A DNA stretch of 64,000 nt from Streptomyces galbus. Lineage in GTDB: Bacteria > Actinomycetota > Actinomycetes > Streptomycetales > Streptomycetaceae. This document shows, piece by piece, positions 8,011 to 18,762 of the stretch. Numbering within the stretch: position 1 is the first letter of the stretch; each line of letters opens with the position of its first letter. The position numbers and the translations under genes were made by a program. The notes beneath the pieces are model-generated. The model was given only the letters and a program-made list of their open reading frames with translations. It did not search any database and was not told where the DNA came from. The stretch spans positions 62,001 to 126,000 of the forward strand of contig NZ_SZPR01000001.1 of NCBI RefSeq assembly GCF_005280195.1. Direction: 5' to 3'.

Positions 8011-8268
8011 ACCGTTCCATCCGTGGCGGGGACCGGCGTGGTGCGGTGCGAGATACCGCAGCCTCCACCTCCAGCCTCTGCGCCGCCTCACGCGCTGGGG
8101 CTCCGGACCGGGCGTCGTACCTGCGGGTGCTGGAGGCCGGCGGACCCTGGGTGCCCGACTTCGACCGGAGCGGGCGCGGGGGCCTGACTGACCGGCGGCC
8201 TGGTCCCCGCCGTTCCCGTACGGTCACGTGTCTGGCACGGGCTCTGCGTGTCTGCCATCAGCCGTGCG

Positions 8269-8517
8269 CTACTCGTAGATGGTCGCAGCCTGCAAGGCTC
8301 GCGCGAAGAAGCTCCAGTCACCGCTGGCGGGCAGACTCAGGCCGGCATTGCTGAACCAGCCGTCCGCGTCGTGGATCCAGGCTGCCAACGCCTCCAGGAA
8401 ACTCGCGAGATCCGCGTTCTCCCATGACTGGCCCCCCTCGGTATGGCTGCGGTGGAGGGCACGGACGAAGGCAGCCAGGTCTTCTCTGCTGTCGACATGA
8501 TCAGGAGAAGTGTTCAC
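8269..8517 (-). CDS. DUF7660-like hypothetical protein, 82 aa
   Basis: The sequence NTSPDHVDSREDLAAFVRAL, then NADLASFLEALAAWIHDADGWF and a C-terminal ASGDWSFFARALQAATIYE, matches the pattern I recall for DUF7660 proteins (a DLxxFLEALAAW core and a Trp-rich end). These small acidic proteins are often found near toxins and immunity genes. I chose GTG 8517 because the family begins at about this point; an in-frame ATG 51 bases upstream has no better ribosome site. Codon use is less GC-rich than its neighbours. It lies in an accessory-looking patch beside tRNA-Arg. Confidence 0.6.
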   Translation of the reverse strand: MNTSPDHVDSREDLAAFVRALHRSHTEGGQSWENADLASFLEALAAWIHDADGWFSNAGLSLPASGDWSFFARALQAATIYE

Positions 8518-8712
8518 GAGCGGCACCCTACTGGGCACCCCCGTGGTGGGGCCGAGCCTGCTGAACACCGCTTAGACCGTGAACTGACTTCGGGCCAGCT
8601 TCGTCGGTACAGCTGGGAGCAGCTGGAGGACGAGCTCCTCCCGGGTGGGCCCCAGGCGCTGAAAGGCTGCTGGGCTGATCAAGTCCGCATGGCACGCGAG
8701 GGGCTGTCCTGG

Positions 8713-9183
8713 TCAGCTCCGAGACACCAGCTCGATCGTCACTGGTGCCGCTGATTCGAGGTCGATCGTGTCTCCGTCATCCTCGGACAGAACCTCGTCC
8801 GGGTAGTCGGCAGGCACGACGACCAGCATCGTGTGAGGGCGGGCAAGCCAGCCGACATCCTGCGGAGGGTCGTAGCGGCCGATATCGATGATCCGCACCA
8901 GCGTCTCGGGTATGCCCACGAGGCAGCTGTCACCGACGTGCAAGTTCCATGGCTCAGGATCGGTCTTGAACAGGCTCATGGTCCAGTCCGGCGAGTCGGG
9001 CGACATCCCGAAGGCCCGCTGTCCGTTCCACTTGAACTGAGATTGCGGATCGATCTCGGCCCACGGCCACTCGACCGAGGCGTGGAAGCGGGACACCGCG
9101 GCCACTCGGCCTTCCGCCGGCGGGCAGCTGACACGTACTACGTCGCCCACCTGAAACTCCCGATCTGGTGTGCCTGTGCCCAT
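8713..9183 (-). CDS. Hypothetical protein, 156 aa
   Basis: The N terminus (REFQVGDVVRVSCPPAEGRV and VSRFHASVEWPW) resembles a small SH3-like or KOW-like barrel. The middle carries FKWNGQRAFGM, and the C terminus is acidic (DEVLSEDDGDTIDLES). There is no signal peptide, membrane segment or catalytic motif. I chose ATG 9183, which has a weak CAGGGG upstream; longer in-frame readings would add a low-complexity leader. It could be an immunity-type or accessory protein, but nothing proves this. Roughly 350 bases between it and the tRNA terminator (9184-9537) hold no gene I can support. Confidence 0.55.
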   Translation of the reverse strand: MGTGTPDREFQVGDVVRVSCPPAEGRVAAVSRFHASVEWPWAEIDPQSQFKWNGQRAFGMSPDSPDWTMSLFKTDPEPWNLHVGDSCLVGIPETLVRIIDIGRYDPPQDVGWLARPHTMLVVVPADYPDEVLSEDDGDTIDLESAAPVTIELVSRS

Positions 9184-9537
9184 GGTTGCCCCTGTGGTTG
9201 CTCGCTCCGAGAGGTGCACCGTACCGGCCGCCTCAATTGGAACCCGCCCCGGCTCCCATTCCGTCTGCCGTGCACTGGGCGGATGCTGACCTGGATGGGG
9301 GATCTTTGAAGATCTTTCGGAGTGCCCAGTGCCCAGTGTTGTTGCCGAACGCCGCGAGCGGCTGGGATTGGACGTCCGATTCCAGCGTGACGCTGCTTTC
9401 TCGGCCCAGGTGTCCCGCCACACACCGTCCGCGACATCGTCGGACATAGCACCTCTGATGTGGCTCTGAACCGACTGGGGGCCTGCTGGCCGGAGAGCGA
9501 CGCGGACGTTGCCGTCAGCCGTGCCGTCAGAGACGCG

Positions 9538-9576
9538 AAAAACGCCCGGGGAGGGAGGTCCCCTCCGGGGTGTTTC
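9538..9576 (-). terminator. Terminator of the tRNA-Arg transcript
   Basis: GGAGGG and CCCTCC form the inner stem (loop AGGTC), extended after a small internal mismatch by CGCCC with GGGTG. On the minus strand the hairpin is followed by GTTTTT. It lies 17 bases past the 3' end of the tRNA gene. Confidence 0.7.
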
Positions 9577-9592
9577 CGCTGGTGGAGAGTGG

Positions 9593-9665
9593 CGCCCCCG
9601 GCAGGACTCGAACCTGCGGCCAAGCGCTTAGAAGGCGCCTGCTCTATCCACTGAGCTACGGGGGC
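9593..9665 (-). tRNA. tRNA-Arg (anticodon UCU)
   Basis: The minus strand folds into a complete cloverleaf: acceptor GCCCCCG with CGGGGGC, D stem GCTC/GAGC, anticodon stem GGCGC/GCGCT with loop CTTCTAA, and T arm GCAGG-TTCGAGT-CCTGC. The central TCT reads AGA codons, which are rare in this genome. No CCA is encoded. About 280 bases upstream (9666-9948) carry its promoter and the leader of the divergent GTPase gene. Confidence 0.95.
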
Positions 9666-9948
9666 CGGCGGTGGTGGCCTCGTCCGTACTGCCCTGGTGG
9701 GGGCCGTTCCGTGACGTTGCCGGGGACAAGGATAGGGCTCCCGCGTCCTCGTCCCGGTTGCTTCGCCTCCGTGGCTCGATGTGGAGGTTCGGTGAAGCGG
9801 TTCCTGATAATCGCAGGCAGGTACGAATCGCGCAGCGCTTTTCGCGCCACGACGGCCGGGTGTTGTGCACTCGTTATGCCTGACCCGTGCCCCTGTCCTG
9901 CTCACCCCTTGTATCCCTTCTGTCCGGTCGGCGCGCAGACATGCTCAT

Positions 9949-11595
9949 ATGCTTCATAAATCCCCCGAAGTTGGGCATTCTTCGCATGTGGTGACCTTGG
10001 ACGTACGGCCTCAGCTGCTCGACGCACTCTCCGCCCTGCGCGACCGTGTCGCCGCCGCACGCTTCCCGCTGCCGCTGGCGGGGGCCCCACGCGCGCGTGC
10101 CAACCGCGACGAACTCCTCGCGCAGCTCGACGACTACCTGGTGCCCCGGCTCAAACAGCCGGAGGCCCCCCTGCTGGCCGTCGTGGGCGGATCGACCGGC
10201 GCCGGCAAGTCGACCCTCGTCAACTCCCTGGTGGGACGGCGCGTCAGCGAGGCCGGAGTGCTGCGGCCGACGACCCGCACCCCCGTGCTGGTCTGCCATC
10301 CGGAGGACCACCACTGGTTCAGCGGCATGCGCGTCCTGCCCGAGCTCACGCGCGTGTGGACGCCCCAGCAGGAGACCGGCGACGACCTGCTGCTGCCCGG
10401 CGACGACGGACAGCGCGTGCTGCGCGTCGAGACCGTCGACACCGTGCCGCCCGGCATCGCCCTCCTCGACGCGCCCGACATCGACTCGCTCGTCGCCGAC
10501 AACCGCTCCCTGGCCGCCGAGCTGATCTGCGCCGCCGACATCTGGATCATGGTCACCACCGCCGCCCGCTACGCCGACGCCGTCCCCTGGCACCTGCTGC
10601 GCACCGCCAAGGAGTACGACGTCACCCTCGTGACCGTCCTCGACCGCGTGCCCCACCAGGTCGTCTCCGAGGTCTCCCGGCAGTACGGCGCCCTGCTCAC
10701 CAAGGCCGGACTCGGCGACGTACCGCGCTTCACGGTGCCCGAACTGCCCGAGTCCGCCTGGGGCGGCGGGCTGCTCCCGGCCAGCGCCGTCGCCTCGCTG
10801 CGCACCTGGCTGGTCCACCACGCCCAGGACCCCGGTTCACGCCAGTACGCCATGGCCCGTACGGCGCAGGGCGTCCTGAACTCCCTCAAGTCCCGGCTGC
10901 CCGAGCTGGCCAGCGCCGCCGCCGTCCAGTACGCGGCCGCCCTGCGGCTCACCACCGCCGTCGACAGCGCCTACGACAGCGAGTACGCACGCCTGCGCGG
11001 GCGGCTGCAGGGCGGTGCCGTCCTCGCCGGTGACGCCCTCAAGCGCTGGCGCGCCTTCCCCCTCGACTGCACCGCGGGCGAACTCCTCGACGCGCTCGTG
11101 GAGAGCCTCGCCTCGCTGCTGCTGTGCGCGGTCACCGCCGCCGACGAGCGGGTCGACCAGGCCTGGCGCCTGGAGCCGGGCGCCGCCACGCCGGAACTGG
11201 CCGACCCCGACCCCACCGGCGCCGACGCCGAGCACCGCATCGCGCTCGCCGTCCGGCGGTGGCGGCGGGAGCTGGAGGAGTACGCCGAGGAGGAGGTGCG
11301 CGAGATCGACCGCGGCGCCGCACCCGACCCCGAGGTGGTCGCCGCGCTCGTCGCCACCGCGCTGCTGGGCGGCCGGCGCGCGCGGTCGGCGGGCGAGGGG
11401 CTCGCCGGGCGCATCGGCGCCCACGGCGCGCTGCGGCTGCGCGACCGGGGCGGGCGGCTGCTCGCCGAGCACCTGGACCGGGTGATGCACGCCGAGCGTG
11501 AGCGCCGGCTCGCCCCGCTCGACGGCCTGGACGTGCAGGCCGAGCCCCAGGCCGAACTGATCGCCGCGCTGTCCGTTCTGCAGAAGGAGAGGTGA
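9949..11595 (+). CDS. Dynamin-like GTPase, first of a tandem pair
   Basis: The protein is about 548 aa. A P-loop ([17 protein letters not shown]) is followed by a switch region ([12 protein letters not shown]), a DxxD/G3-like segment ([13 protein letters not shown]) and a G4-like TVLDR. The rest is helical. It resembles the bacterial dynamin-related proteins that occur in pairs, and I suspect it belongs with DynA/DynB of Streptomyces, which stabilise FtsZ rings at sporulation septa; that assignment is from memory and unverified. The start is uncertain: ATG 9949 or GTG 9988/9991, none with a clear Shine-Dalgarno. It lies 3 bases upstream of the second GTPase gene. Confidence 0.8.
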   Translation: MLHKSPEVGHSSHVVTLDVRPQLLDALSALRDRVAAARFPLPLAGAPRARANRDELLAQLDDYLVPRLKQPEAPLLAVVGGSTGAGKSTLVNSLVGRRVSEAGVLRPTTRTPVLVCHPEDHHWFSGMRVLPELTRVWTPQQETGDDLLLPGDDGQRVLRVETVDTVPPGIALLDAPDIDSLVADNRSLAAELICAADIWIMVTTAARYADAVPWHLLRTAKEYDVTLVTVLDRVPHQVVSEVSRQYGALLTKAGLGDVPRFTVPELPESAWGGGLLPASAVASLRTWLVHHAQDPGSRQYAMARTAQGVLNSLKSRLPELASAAAVQYAAALRLTTAVDSAYDSEYARLRGRLQGGAVLAGDALKRWRAFPLDCTAGELLDALVESLASLLLCAVTAADERVDQAWRLEPGAATPELADPDPTGADAEHRIALAVRRWRRELEEYAEEEVREIDRGAAPDPEVVAALVATALLGGRRARSAGEGLAGRIGAHGALRLRDRGGRLLAEHLDRVMHAERERRLAPLDGLDVQAEPQAELIAALSVLQKER

Positions 11596-11598
11596 CCG

Positions 11599-14034
11599 GT
11601 GACCGCCGTCACTGACCAGGACCACGACCCGGCCCACGCGCACGTGAAGGAGGGCGCCGAGCGGACCGGCCCACCGCGCCCCGCGTTTGAGCCGGCCGCG
11701 GGTGCCGCCGCCGGAGCGACGTCGTCGCGTGGCGAGGGGGTGTCGTCGAGTGGCCAGGACACGCCGTCGGGCGGCCAGGGGGCGTCGTCGTCGGAGAACG
11801 GGGCCTCGTCCGGCGAGGGTGCCGTGGCGCGGCGGGACGCCGGCGAGGACGGGCGCGCGGGGGCGCCGGCGGGTGGGGAGGACGCGACCGGTTCGGCTGA
11901 CGGTGATGGCAAGGGTGATGGGGATGGTGATGACGGTGACGGTGACGGTGGGCGTGTCGGTGCGGACGCTGAGCGCGGGCGGGACGGCGTGAACGGTGCG
12001 CACACGGTGAAGGAGCACGAGCGGCACGCGCGTGGGGAGTCCGGGGACGCGTCCGTAGGAGTGAAGTCGGGTGCGGGTTCCGCGCCGGCGAAGGCGGCGG
12101 ACGCGCCCGAGCGGGTGAAGGCCGGTGACGGAGCCGCGGCCGAGAACGCGGCTGAGGGCCACGCGCGCGTGAACGGCGACGGCGGCCGCCCGCGAGGGCG
12201 AGGTGACGCGCGCGAGAAGAGCGGCGACGACTCCCCACGTCGTACGGACCCCCCTGCGCCCCGCGCGGACGACTCCGCGCGGCGGGGGGACGACTCCGCG
12301 CGGCGAGGGGACGACTCCGTGCGGCGGGGGGACGACGCGGGCGCCTGGGACGACGGGCTGATCGCGCGGCGGGTGAGCGAGAACGCCGCTGCCGCCGCCG
12401 AGCAGGCGGGCAGGCGCGAGGCGCGCGGTGCCGGCGCGCAGTCGGCGACCACGCTGGCGCTGGACGGCCCGCTGCGGTCCCGGCTCGACGCGCTGCGTGA
12501 ACTGGTGGGGCTGTCCCGCACGCGTCTCGACAGCAAGACCCTCGCCGAGGCGGGCAAGGTGCTGGACGAGGCCGCGTCGCGGCGGCGGCTGTCCGGCCGG
12601 CACACGGTCGTGGCCATCGCGGGCGCCACGGGCAGCGGCAAGTCGCAGCTCTTCAACGCGCTCGCCGGGGTCACCATCTCCGAGACGGGCGTACGGCGGC
12701 CCACCACCGCCTCGCCCATCGCGTGCAGTTGGAGCGACGGCGCGGGCACGCTGATCGACCGGCTCGGCATCCCGGGGCGGCTGCGCAGGCGTCCGGTGCA
12801 GAGTCCGGAGGCCGAGGCGCAGTTGCAGGGCCTGGTCCTGGTGGACCTGCCCGACCACGACTCGGCGGCCGTGCAGCACCGCGAGCAGGTGGACCGCATC
12901 CTGACGCTGGTGGACGCGGTGATCTGGGTCGTCGACCCGGAGAAGTACGCGGACGCCATGCTGCACGAGCGGTACCTGCGGCCGATGGCCGGGCACGCCG
13001 AGGTGATGTTCGTCGTGCTCAACCAGGTGGACCGGCTGCCCGGCGAGGCGGCCGAGCTGGTCCTGGACGACCTGCGGCGGCTCCTCGACGAGGACGGCGT
13101 GGCGCTCGGCGAGTACGGCGAACCGGGCGCGACCGTCCTCGCGCTGTCCGCGCTCACCGGGGAAGGCATCGGGGAACTGCGGGAGGTGCTGGGGCAGTTC
13201 GTCACTGAGCGCCAGGCCCCCGCACGGCGTATCGCGGCGGACGTGGACGCAGCGGCGGGCCGGCTGCGGCCCGTGTACACCACCGGTCGGCGCGCCGGGC
13301 TCAGCGAGGAGGCGCGCGACGAGTTCGCCGCGCGGCTCGCGGACGCGGTCGGGGCCACCGCGGCGGGCGAGGCGGCCGAACGGGCGTGGCTGCGCAACGC
13401 CAACCGGGCGTGCGGGACGCCGTGGCTGCGGCTGTGGCGCTGGTACAACGACCGGCGCGAGCCCCCGACCGGCCGGATGCGGCTGCGGCCACCGGCCGAC
13501 GAGGAGGCGACGGCCCGGCAGCGCGTCGAACAGGCGGTGCGGACCGTGGCCGACCGTGCCTCGGCGGGCCTGCCGGTGCCCTGGGCGCAGGCGGTGCGCG
13601 AGGCCGCCGTGCGCGGGGCGCACGGGCTGCCGGAGGCGCTGGACGAGCTGGCCGTACGGGCCGGGCTGCCGCCGGGGAAGCCGCCGCGGCCGGGCTGGTG
13701 GCCGGTGGCGGTGCTGGCCCAGGCGTCGATGACGATCCTTCAGATCATCGGCGGGCTGTGGCTGGTGGGGCAGATCGTCGGGTTCATGGCCCCCAACCTC
13801 GGCGTGCCGGTACTGCTGATGGTGGCCGGGATCGTCGGCGGTCCGGTGGTCGAGTGGAGCTGCCGGATGGCGGCGCGCGGACCGGCCCGCCGGTACGGCC
13901 AGGACGCGGAACGGCGCCTGCGGGAGGCGGCCGCCGGGTGCGGGCGGGCGAGGGTCCTGGATCCCGTGGCGGCGGAACTGCTGCGGTACCGGGAGGTGCG
14001 CGAGCAGTACGGGAAGGTGGTGGGGGTGGGCTGA
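11599..14034 (+). CDS. Membrane-anchored dynamin/YfjP-like GTPase with long disordered N terminus
   Basis: At 811 aa this is longer than usual. About the first 275 residues are low-complexity and charged, with DGDGDDGDGDGG and a threefold RRGDDS-type repeat. The GTPase follows: P-loop AIAGATGSGKSQLFNAL, switch RRPTTASPIAC, G3 VLVDLPDHDS, G4 LNQVDRL and a G5-like ALSA. Near the C terminus two hydrophobic segments (MTILQIIGGLWLVGQIVGFM and VPVLLMVAGIVGGPVVEW) probably anchor it in the membrane. GTG 11599 has a GAAGGAGAGG Shine-Dalgarno lying in the 3' end of the preceding GTPase gene, so the pair is an operon and likely a heteromer. Confidence 0.85.
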   Translation: MTAVTDQDHDPAHAHVKEGAERTGPPRPAFEPAAGAAAGATSSRGEGVSSSGQDTPSGGQGASSSENGASSGEGAVARRDAGEDGRAGAPAGGEDATGSADGDGKGDGDGDDGDGDGGRVGADAERGRDGVNGAHTVKEHERHARGESGDASVGVKSGAGSAPAKAADAPERVKAGDGAAAENAAEGHARVNGDGGRPRGRGDAREKSGDDSPRRTDPPAPRADDSARRGDDSARRGDDSVRRGDDAGAWDDGLIARRVSENAAAAAEQAGRREARGAGAQSATTLALDGPLRSRLDALRELVGLSRTRLDSKTLAEAGKVLDEAASRRRLSGRHTVVAIAGATGSGKSQLFNALAGVTISETGVRRPTTASPIACSWSDGAGTLIDRLGIPGRLRRRPVQSPEAEAQLQGLVLVDLPDHDSAAVQHREQVDRILTLVDAVIWVVDPEKYADAMLHERYLRPMAGHAEVMFVVLNQVDRLPGEAAELVLDDLRRLLDEDGVALGEYGEPGATVLALSALTGEGIGELREVLGQFVTERQAPARRIAADVDAAAGRLRPVYTTGRRAGLSEEARDEFAARLADAVGATAAGEAAERAWLRNANRACGTPWLRLWRWYNDRREPPTGRMRLRPPADEEATARQRVEQAVRTVADRASAGLPVPWAQAVREAAVRGAHGLPEALDELAVRAGLPPGKPPRPGWWPVAVLAQASMTILQIIGGLWLVGQIVGFMAPNLGVPVLLMVAGIVGGPVVEWSCRMAARGPARRYGQDAERRLREAAAGCGRARVLDPVAAELLRYREVREQYGKVVGVG

Positions 14035-14106
14035 GGGCCGTCAGGGGCGGGGCGGTGTCGCGGTCTTCTGCTGGTCGCTCGGCGGGTTCTCGTCCGGGTG
14101 ACGGAG

Positions 14107-14133
14107 TTGTCCACAGGCTGTGGGTGGTCCACA
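14107..14133 (+). promoter_or_regulatory. Two DnaA-box-like sites upstream of ssbB
   Basis: TTGTCCACA at 14107-14115 matches the Streptomyces DnaA box exactly. TGGTCCACA at 14125-14133 differs at one position and lies 18 bases further in the same orientation. They are in the roughly 290-base gap between the second GTPase gene and ssbB. Confidence 0.5.
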
Positions 14134-14323
14134 GCGCTCGGCGGGCCCGGCCCGTGCGGCGGCAGTCTGGCTCCACGGCGATCGCGAGAACGCGGTCGGC
14201 CGTGGCGGAGCCGCGGCGGTGCGCGAGGTGAAGGCGCGCCGCCACGGCGGACGCGGCCGTACGGGAGGGGCCCGTGCGGGTGTCCGCCCGGCGCGGGGCG
14301 CGGGGGCGGGAGGGGAGCTGGAC

Positions 14324-14842
14324 ATGAACGAGACGATCGTGTGCGCGGTGGGGAACGTGGCGACGCAGCCGGTGTACCGGGAGTTGGCGTCGGGGCCGTC
14401 GGCGCGGTTCCGGCTGGCGGTGACCGCGCGCTACTGGGACCGCGAGAAGAACGCCTGGACCGACGGCCACACCAACTTCTTCACGGTGTGGGCCAACCGG
14501 CAGCTCGCCGCGAACGTCGCGACGTCGCTGTCGGTCGGCGAACCGGTCATCGTGCAGGGGCGGTTGAAGGTGCGCACGGAGACGCGGGAAGGGCAGCAGG
14601 GGTGGACGTCGGCCGACATCGACGCGGTGGCGATCGGCCACGACCTGTCACGCGGTACGGCGGCGTTCCGGCGGTCGGTCAGGACCGAGCAGCCGGGCGC
14701 ACCGGGCATGCCGGGGACGGGCGCGGCGCAGCAGCCGGAGCCCAACTGGGAGACACCGGCGCCGGATACGGCGGCGGAGGCGGCCGCGGTGGCCGAAGTG
14801 GCCGGGGCGGAGGCCGAGCGGGAACCGGTCGCGGTGACCTGA
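14324..14842 (+). CDS. ssbB: Single-stranded DNA-binding protein, SsbB type
   Basis: The first 110 or so residues form an OB fold (MNETIVCAVGNVATQPVYREL, then NFFTVWANRQLAANVATSL and VIVQGRLKV). The tail is Ala/Glu/Pro-rich and lacks the acidic DDDxPF end of replication SSB (SsbA), ending instead in AEREPVAVT. This is the pattern of the second streptomycete SSB, which is reported to matter for chromosome segregation in spores. At 172 aa the length fits. ATG 14324 is preceded by GGGAGGGGAG. The gene follows the two GTPase genes, and its leader carries DnaA-box-like sites. Confidence 0.88.
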   Translation: MNETIVCAVGNVATQPVYRELASGPSARFRLAVTARYWDREKNAWTDGHTNFFTVWANRQLAANVATSLSVGEPVIVQGRLKVRTETREGQQGWTSADIDAVAIGHDLSRGTAAFRRSVRTEQPGAPGMPGTGAAQQPEPNWETPAPDTAAEAAAVAEVAGAEAEREPVAVT

Positions 14843-15136
14843 GCGCGCCCGACCGGCGATCGACGGACGCCCGGGTCGCCCGGGTCGCCCGAGGAGAGGC
14901 GTATGAGGGCAAATGCGCCGGTACATGTAGGTGGATTTGTCGATAACCCCAGCTCAGAGGGGCTGGCGGGCGATCTTGGCGATAACGATTCCGAGTCGGA
15001 TCGGCTCGTGGACGACCTCGCCGGGAAGCGCGGGCCACCGCGTCTCTAGGATGCCGGACGTAGCTCGTGTGGCTTCTGATGCTGCTGGTGGGACCCGGCC
15101 CCCCACGTCAACGGGTCCCGCTCGGAGGGGAATTAC

Positions 15137-16543
15137 GTGCTCTCTTGGTTCTCCGCGCCGTTCGCGCGCGGGCGAGGGACGGGCCGCAGGCTCGCCGCCG
15201 CGGCCGTGGTGTCGGGGCTCGTCGCCGCCGGTGCGCTGACCGCCGCCGGGCCGGCCGCGGCCGACGCGACGGCGCGGAGCCAGGGCGGCGCGACCGCCAC
15301 CATGGGCGGCCTGAAGACGTACGGCACCGCGGTGGTGCACGGCGCCGAGGGCGACCAGGAGGTGTCGGCGGGCCTGTTCGAGATGTCCGTCGACGGGGGC
15401 GGCACGCTCCAGACGTACTGCGTCGACCTGCACAACCCCACGCAGAAGGACACCCAGTACCACGAGACCCAGTGGAGCGGGACCTCGCTCGCCGCGAACA
15501 AGAACGCGGGCCGGGTGCTGTGGATCCTGCAGCACTCCTACCCGCAGGTGAACGACCTGGCGGCGCTCGCGAAGAAGGCGGGCGTCACCGGCGGCCTCAC
15601 CGAGCAGGACGCGGCGGCCGGCACGCAGGTGGCGATCTGGCGCTACTCGGACGGCGCGGACGTCGACGCGGTGGACCCGCAGGCCGAGGGGCTGGCGGAC
15701 TACCTGCAGAAGGCGGCCCGCACCGTCTCGGAACCGGCGGCCTCCCTGGCCCTCGACACCTCGGCGGTCTCCGGCCACCCCGGGGAGCGCCTCGGCCCGG
15801 TCGTCGTCCGCACGCAGGAGAGCGCCGTCACGGTGATCCCGCCGCTGGACGCGGCGACCACCGGGGTGCGCGTGGTCGACGCGGCCGGCAAGCCGGTGAT
15901 CACCGCGGCCGATGGCAGCCGGCTGTTCTTCGACGTCCCCGAGGGCGCCCCGGACGGCACGGCCGAGCTGACGCTCCAGGCGTCCACGACCGTCCCGGTG
16001 GGCCGCGCCTTCACCGCCGACAGCCGCAGTCAGACGCAGATCCTGGCGGGCTCCAGCGAGTCGACGGTGTCGGCGACGGCGACCGCGACCTGGGCGGCCC
16101 GGGGGCCGGTACCGGCCCTGTCGGCGGCGAAGGACTGCACGCACCACGGCCTGGACGTCACCGCCGCCAACCGGGGCGACGAGGACTTCGCCTTCTCCCT
16201 CATGGGCACGGAGTACGCCGTCGCCGCAGGCCAGTCGCGCACGGTGACGATCCCGCTGCAGGAGGACCAGGCGTACGACTTCACGATCGCCGCACAGCGC
16301 TTCACCGGGGTCCTCGACTGCCGGACGCGCAGCGCGGAGACCGAGACGGCCGACCTGACCACCCAGACCCTCGCGGACCCCAGCCCCGCGACGGTCGGCG
16401 GCACGACCACGGACACCAACCTCGCAGAAACGGGCGGCACGAGCGCGACCCCCCTGATAGCGGGCACGGCCATAGCCCTGGTGGTGATCGGCGGAGCGGT
16501 GCTGGTTCTGCTGGGGCGCAGGGAGAACGCGGCGGGGGAGTGA
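15137..16543 (+). CDS. TQXA (thioester) domain surface protein with LAETG sortase signal
   Basis: This 468-aa protein has a signal peptide (RRLAAAAVVSGLVAAGALTA to AAADA). A thioester domain follows: the cysteine is in QTYCVDLHN and the partner glutamine in GTQVAIWRYSDG, the TQxA motif. Such domains can bond covalently to host or matrix surfaces. Ig-like repeats fill the middle. The C terminus reads NLAETGG, then a hydrophobic segment (IAGTAIALVVIGGAVLVLLG) and RRENAAGE, the sorting signal for class E sortases. GTG 15137 has GGAGGGG upstream. The roughly 290 bases before it hold only the leader. Confidence 0.9.
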   Translation: MLSWFSAPFARGRGTGRRLAAAAVVSGLVAAGALTAAGPAAADATARSQGGATATMGGLKTYGTAVVHGAEGDQEVSAGLFEMSVDGGGTLQTYCVDLHNPTQKDTQYHETQWSGTSLAANKNAGRVLWILQHSYPQVNDLAALAKKAGVTGGLTEQDAAAGTQVAIWRYSDGADVDAVDPQAEGLADYLQKAARTVSEPAASLALDTSAVSGHPGERLGPVVVRTQESAVTVIPPLDAATTGVRVVDAAGKPVITAADGSRLFFDVPEGAPDGTAELTLQASTTVPVGRAFTADSRSQTQILAGSSESTVSATATATWAARGPVPALSAAKDCTHHGLDVTAANRGDEDFAFSLMGTEYAVAAGQSRTVTIPLQEDQAYDFTIAAQRFTGVLDCRTRSAETETADLTTQTLADPSPATVGGTTTDTNLAETGGTSATPLIAGTAIALVVIGGAVLVLLGRRENAAGE

Positions 16544-16674
16544 CAGCGGGGGCCACCCGGCAGATCCCCAGCTCACAGGCCCCGGCCGCTATGCGTTTCC
16601 GCCCAGGGGTGGCGGTACGGCAAGATGGGGTGTATCTGCCCACTGCCTGATTTCAAGCTGCCGGACGGTTTCTC

Positions 16675-18339
<1,665 letters not shown>

Positions 18340-18345
18340 TCGGTC

Positions 18346-18762
18346 TTGCGGCACCTCTACCGCTGCCCGCTGCGCTGGGCGGACATGGACGCGTACGGCC
18401 ACGTCAACAACGTGGTGTTCCTCCGCTACCTGGAGGAAGCCCGTATCGACTTCCTGTTCCGCCCGGACAAGGACTTCCAGCAGGGGTCCGTGGTGGCGCG
18501 CCACGAGATCGACTACAAGCGGCAGCTCGTCCACCGGCACCGCCCGGTGGACATCGAGCTGTGGATCACCGAGATACGCGCCGCGTCCTTCACCATCGCC
18601 TACGAGGTGAAGGACGACGACGTGGTCTACGTGCGCGCCTCGACCGTCATCGTGCCGTTCGACTTCACGGCGCAGCGGCCCCGGCGGATCACCGACGAGG
18701 AGCGCGCGTTCCTCAAGGAGTACACGGACGACGCCTCCGGCCAGGGGGCCGTCGCCGCATGA
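18346..18762 (+). CDS. Hotdog-fold acyl-CoA thioesterase (4HBT family)
   Basis: This 138-aa protein has the 4HBT active-site motif RWADMDAYGHVNNVVFLRYL with catalytic Asp15, then the strands of a hotdog fold (VDIELWITEIRAASFTIAYE). It hydrolyses acyl-CoA or similar thioesters; the acyl chain is unknown. The TTG start lies 6 bases after the ettA stop, so ettA, this gene and the next form one operon. Its stop overlaps the next ATG. Confidence 0.88.
   Translation: MRHLYRCPLRWADMDAYGHVNNVVFLRYLEEARIDFLFRPDKDFQQGSVVARHEIDYKRQLVHRHRPVDIELWITEIRAASFTIAYEVKDDDVVYVRASTVIVPFDFTAQRPRRITDEERAFLKEYTDDASGQGAVAA

Noticed and set aside
9593..9665. An attachment site pair at tRNA-Arg
   Set aside because: I looked in the surrounding sequence for a second copy of the tRNA 3' end (CAGGACTCGAACCTGC) and saw none; no integrase is present.
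10837..13623. A 928-codon open frame opposite the two GTPase genes
   Set aside because: It is a mirror frame of high-GC codons; its product is Arg/Pro/His-rich with no domain, and the plus-strand GTPases are clear.
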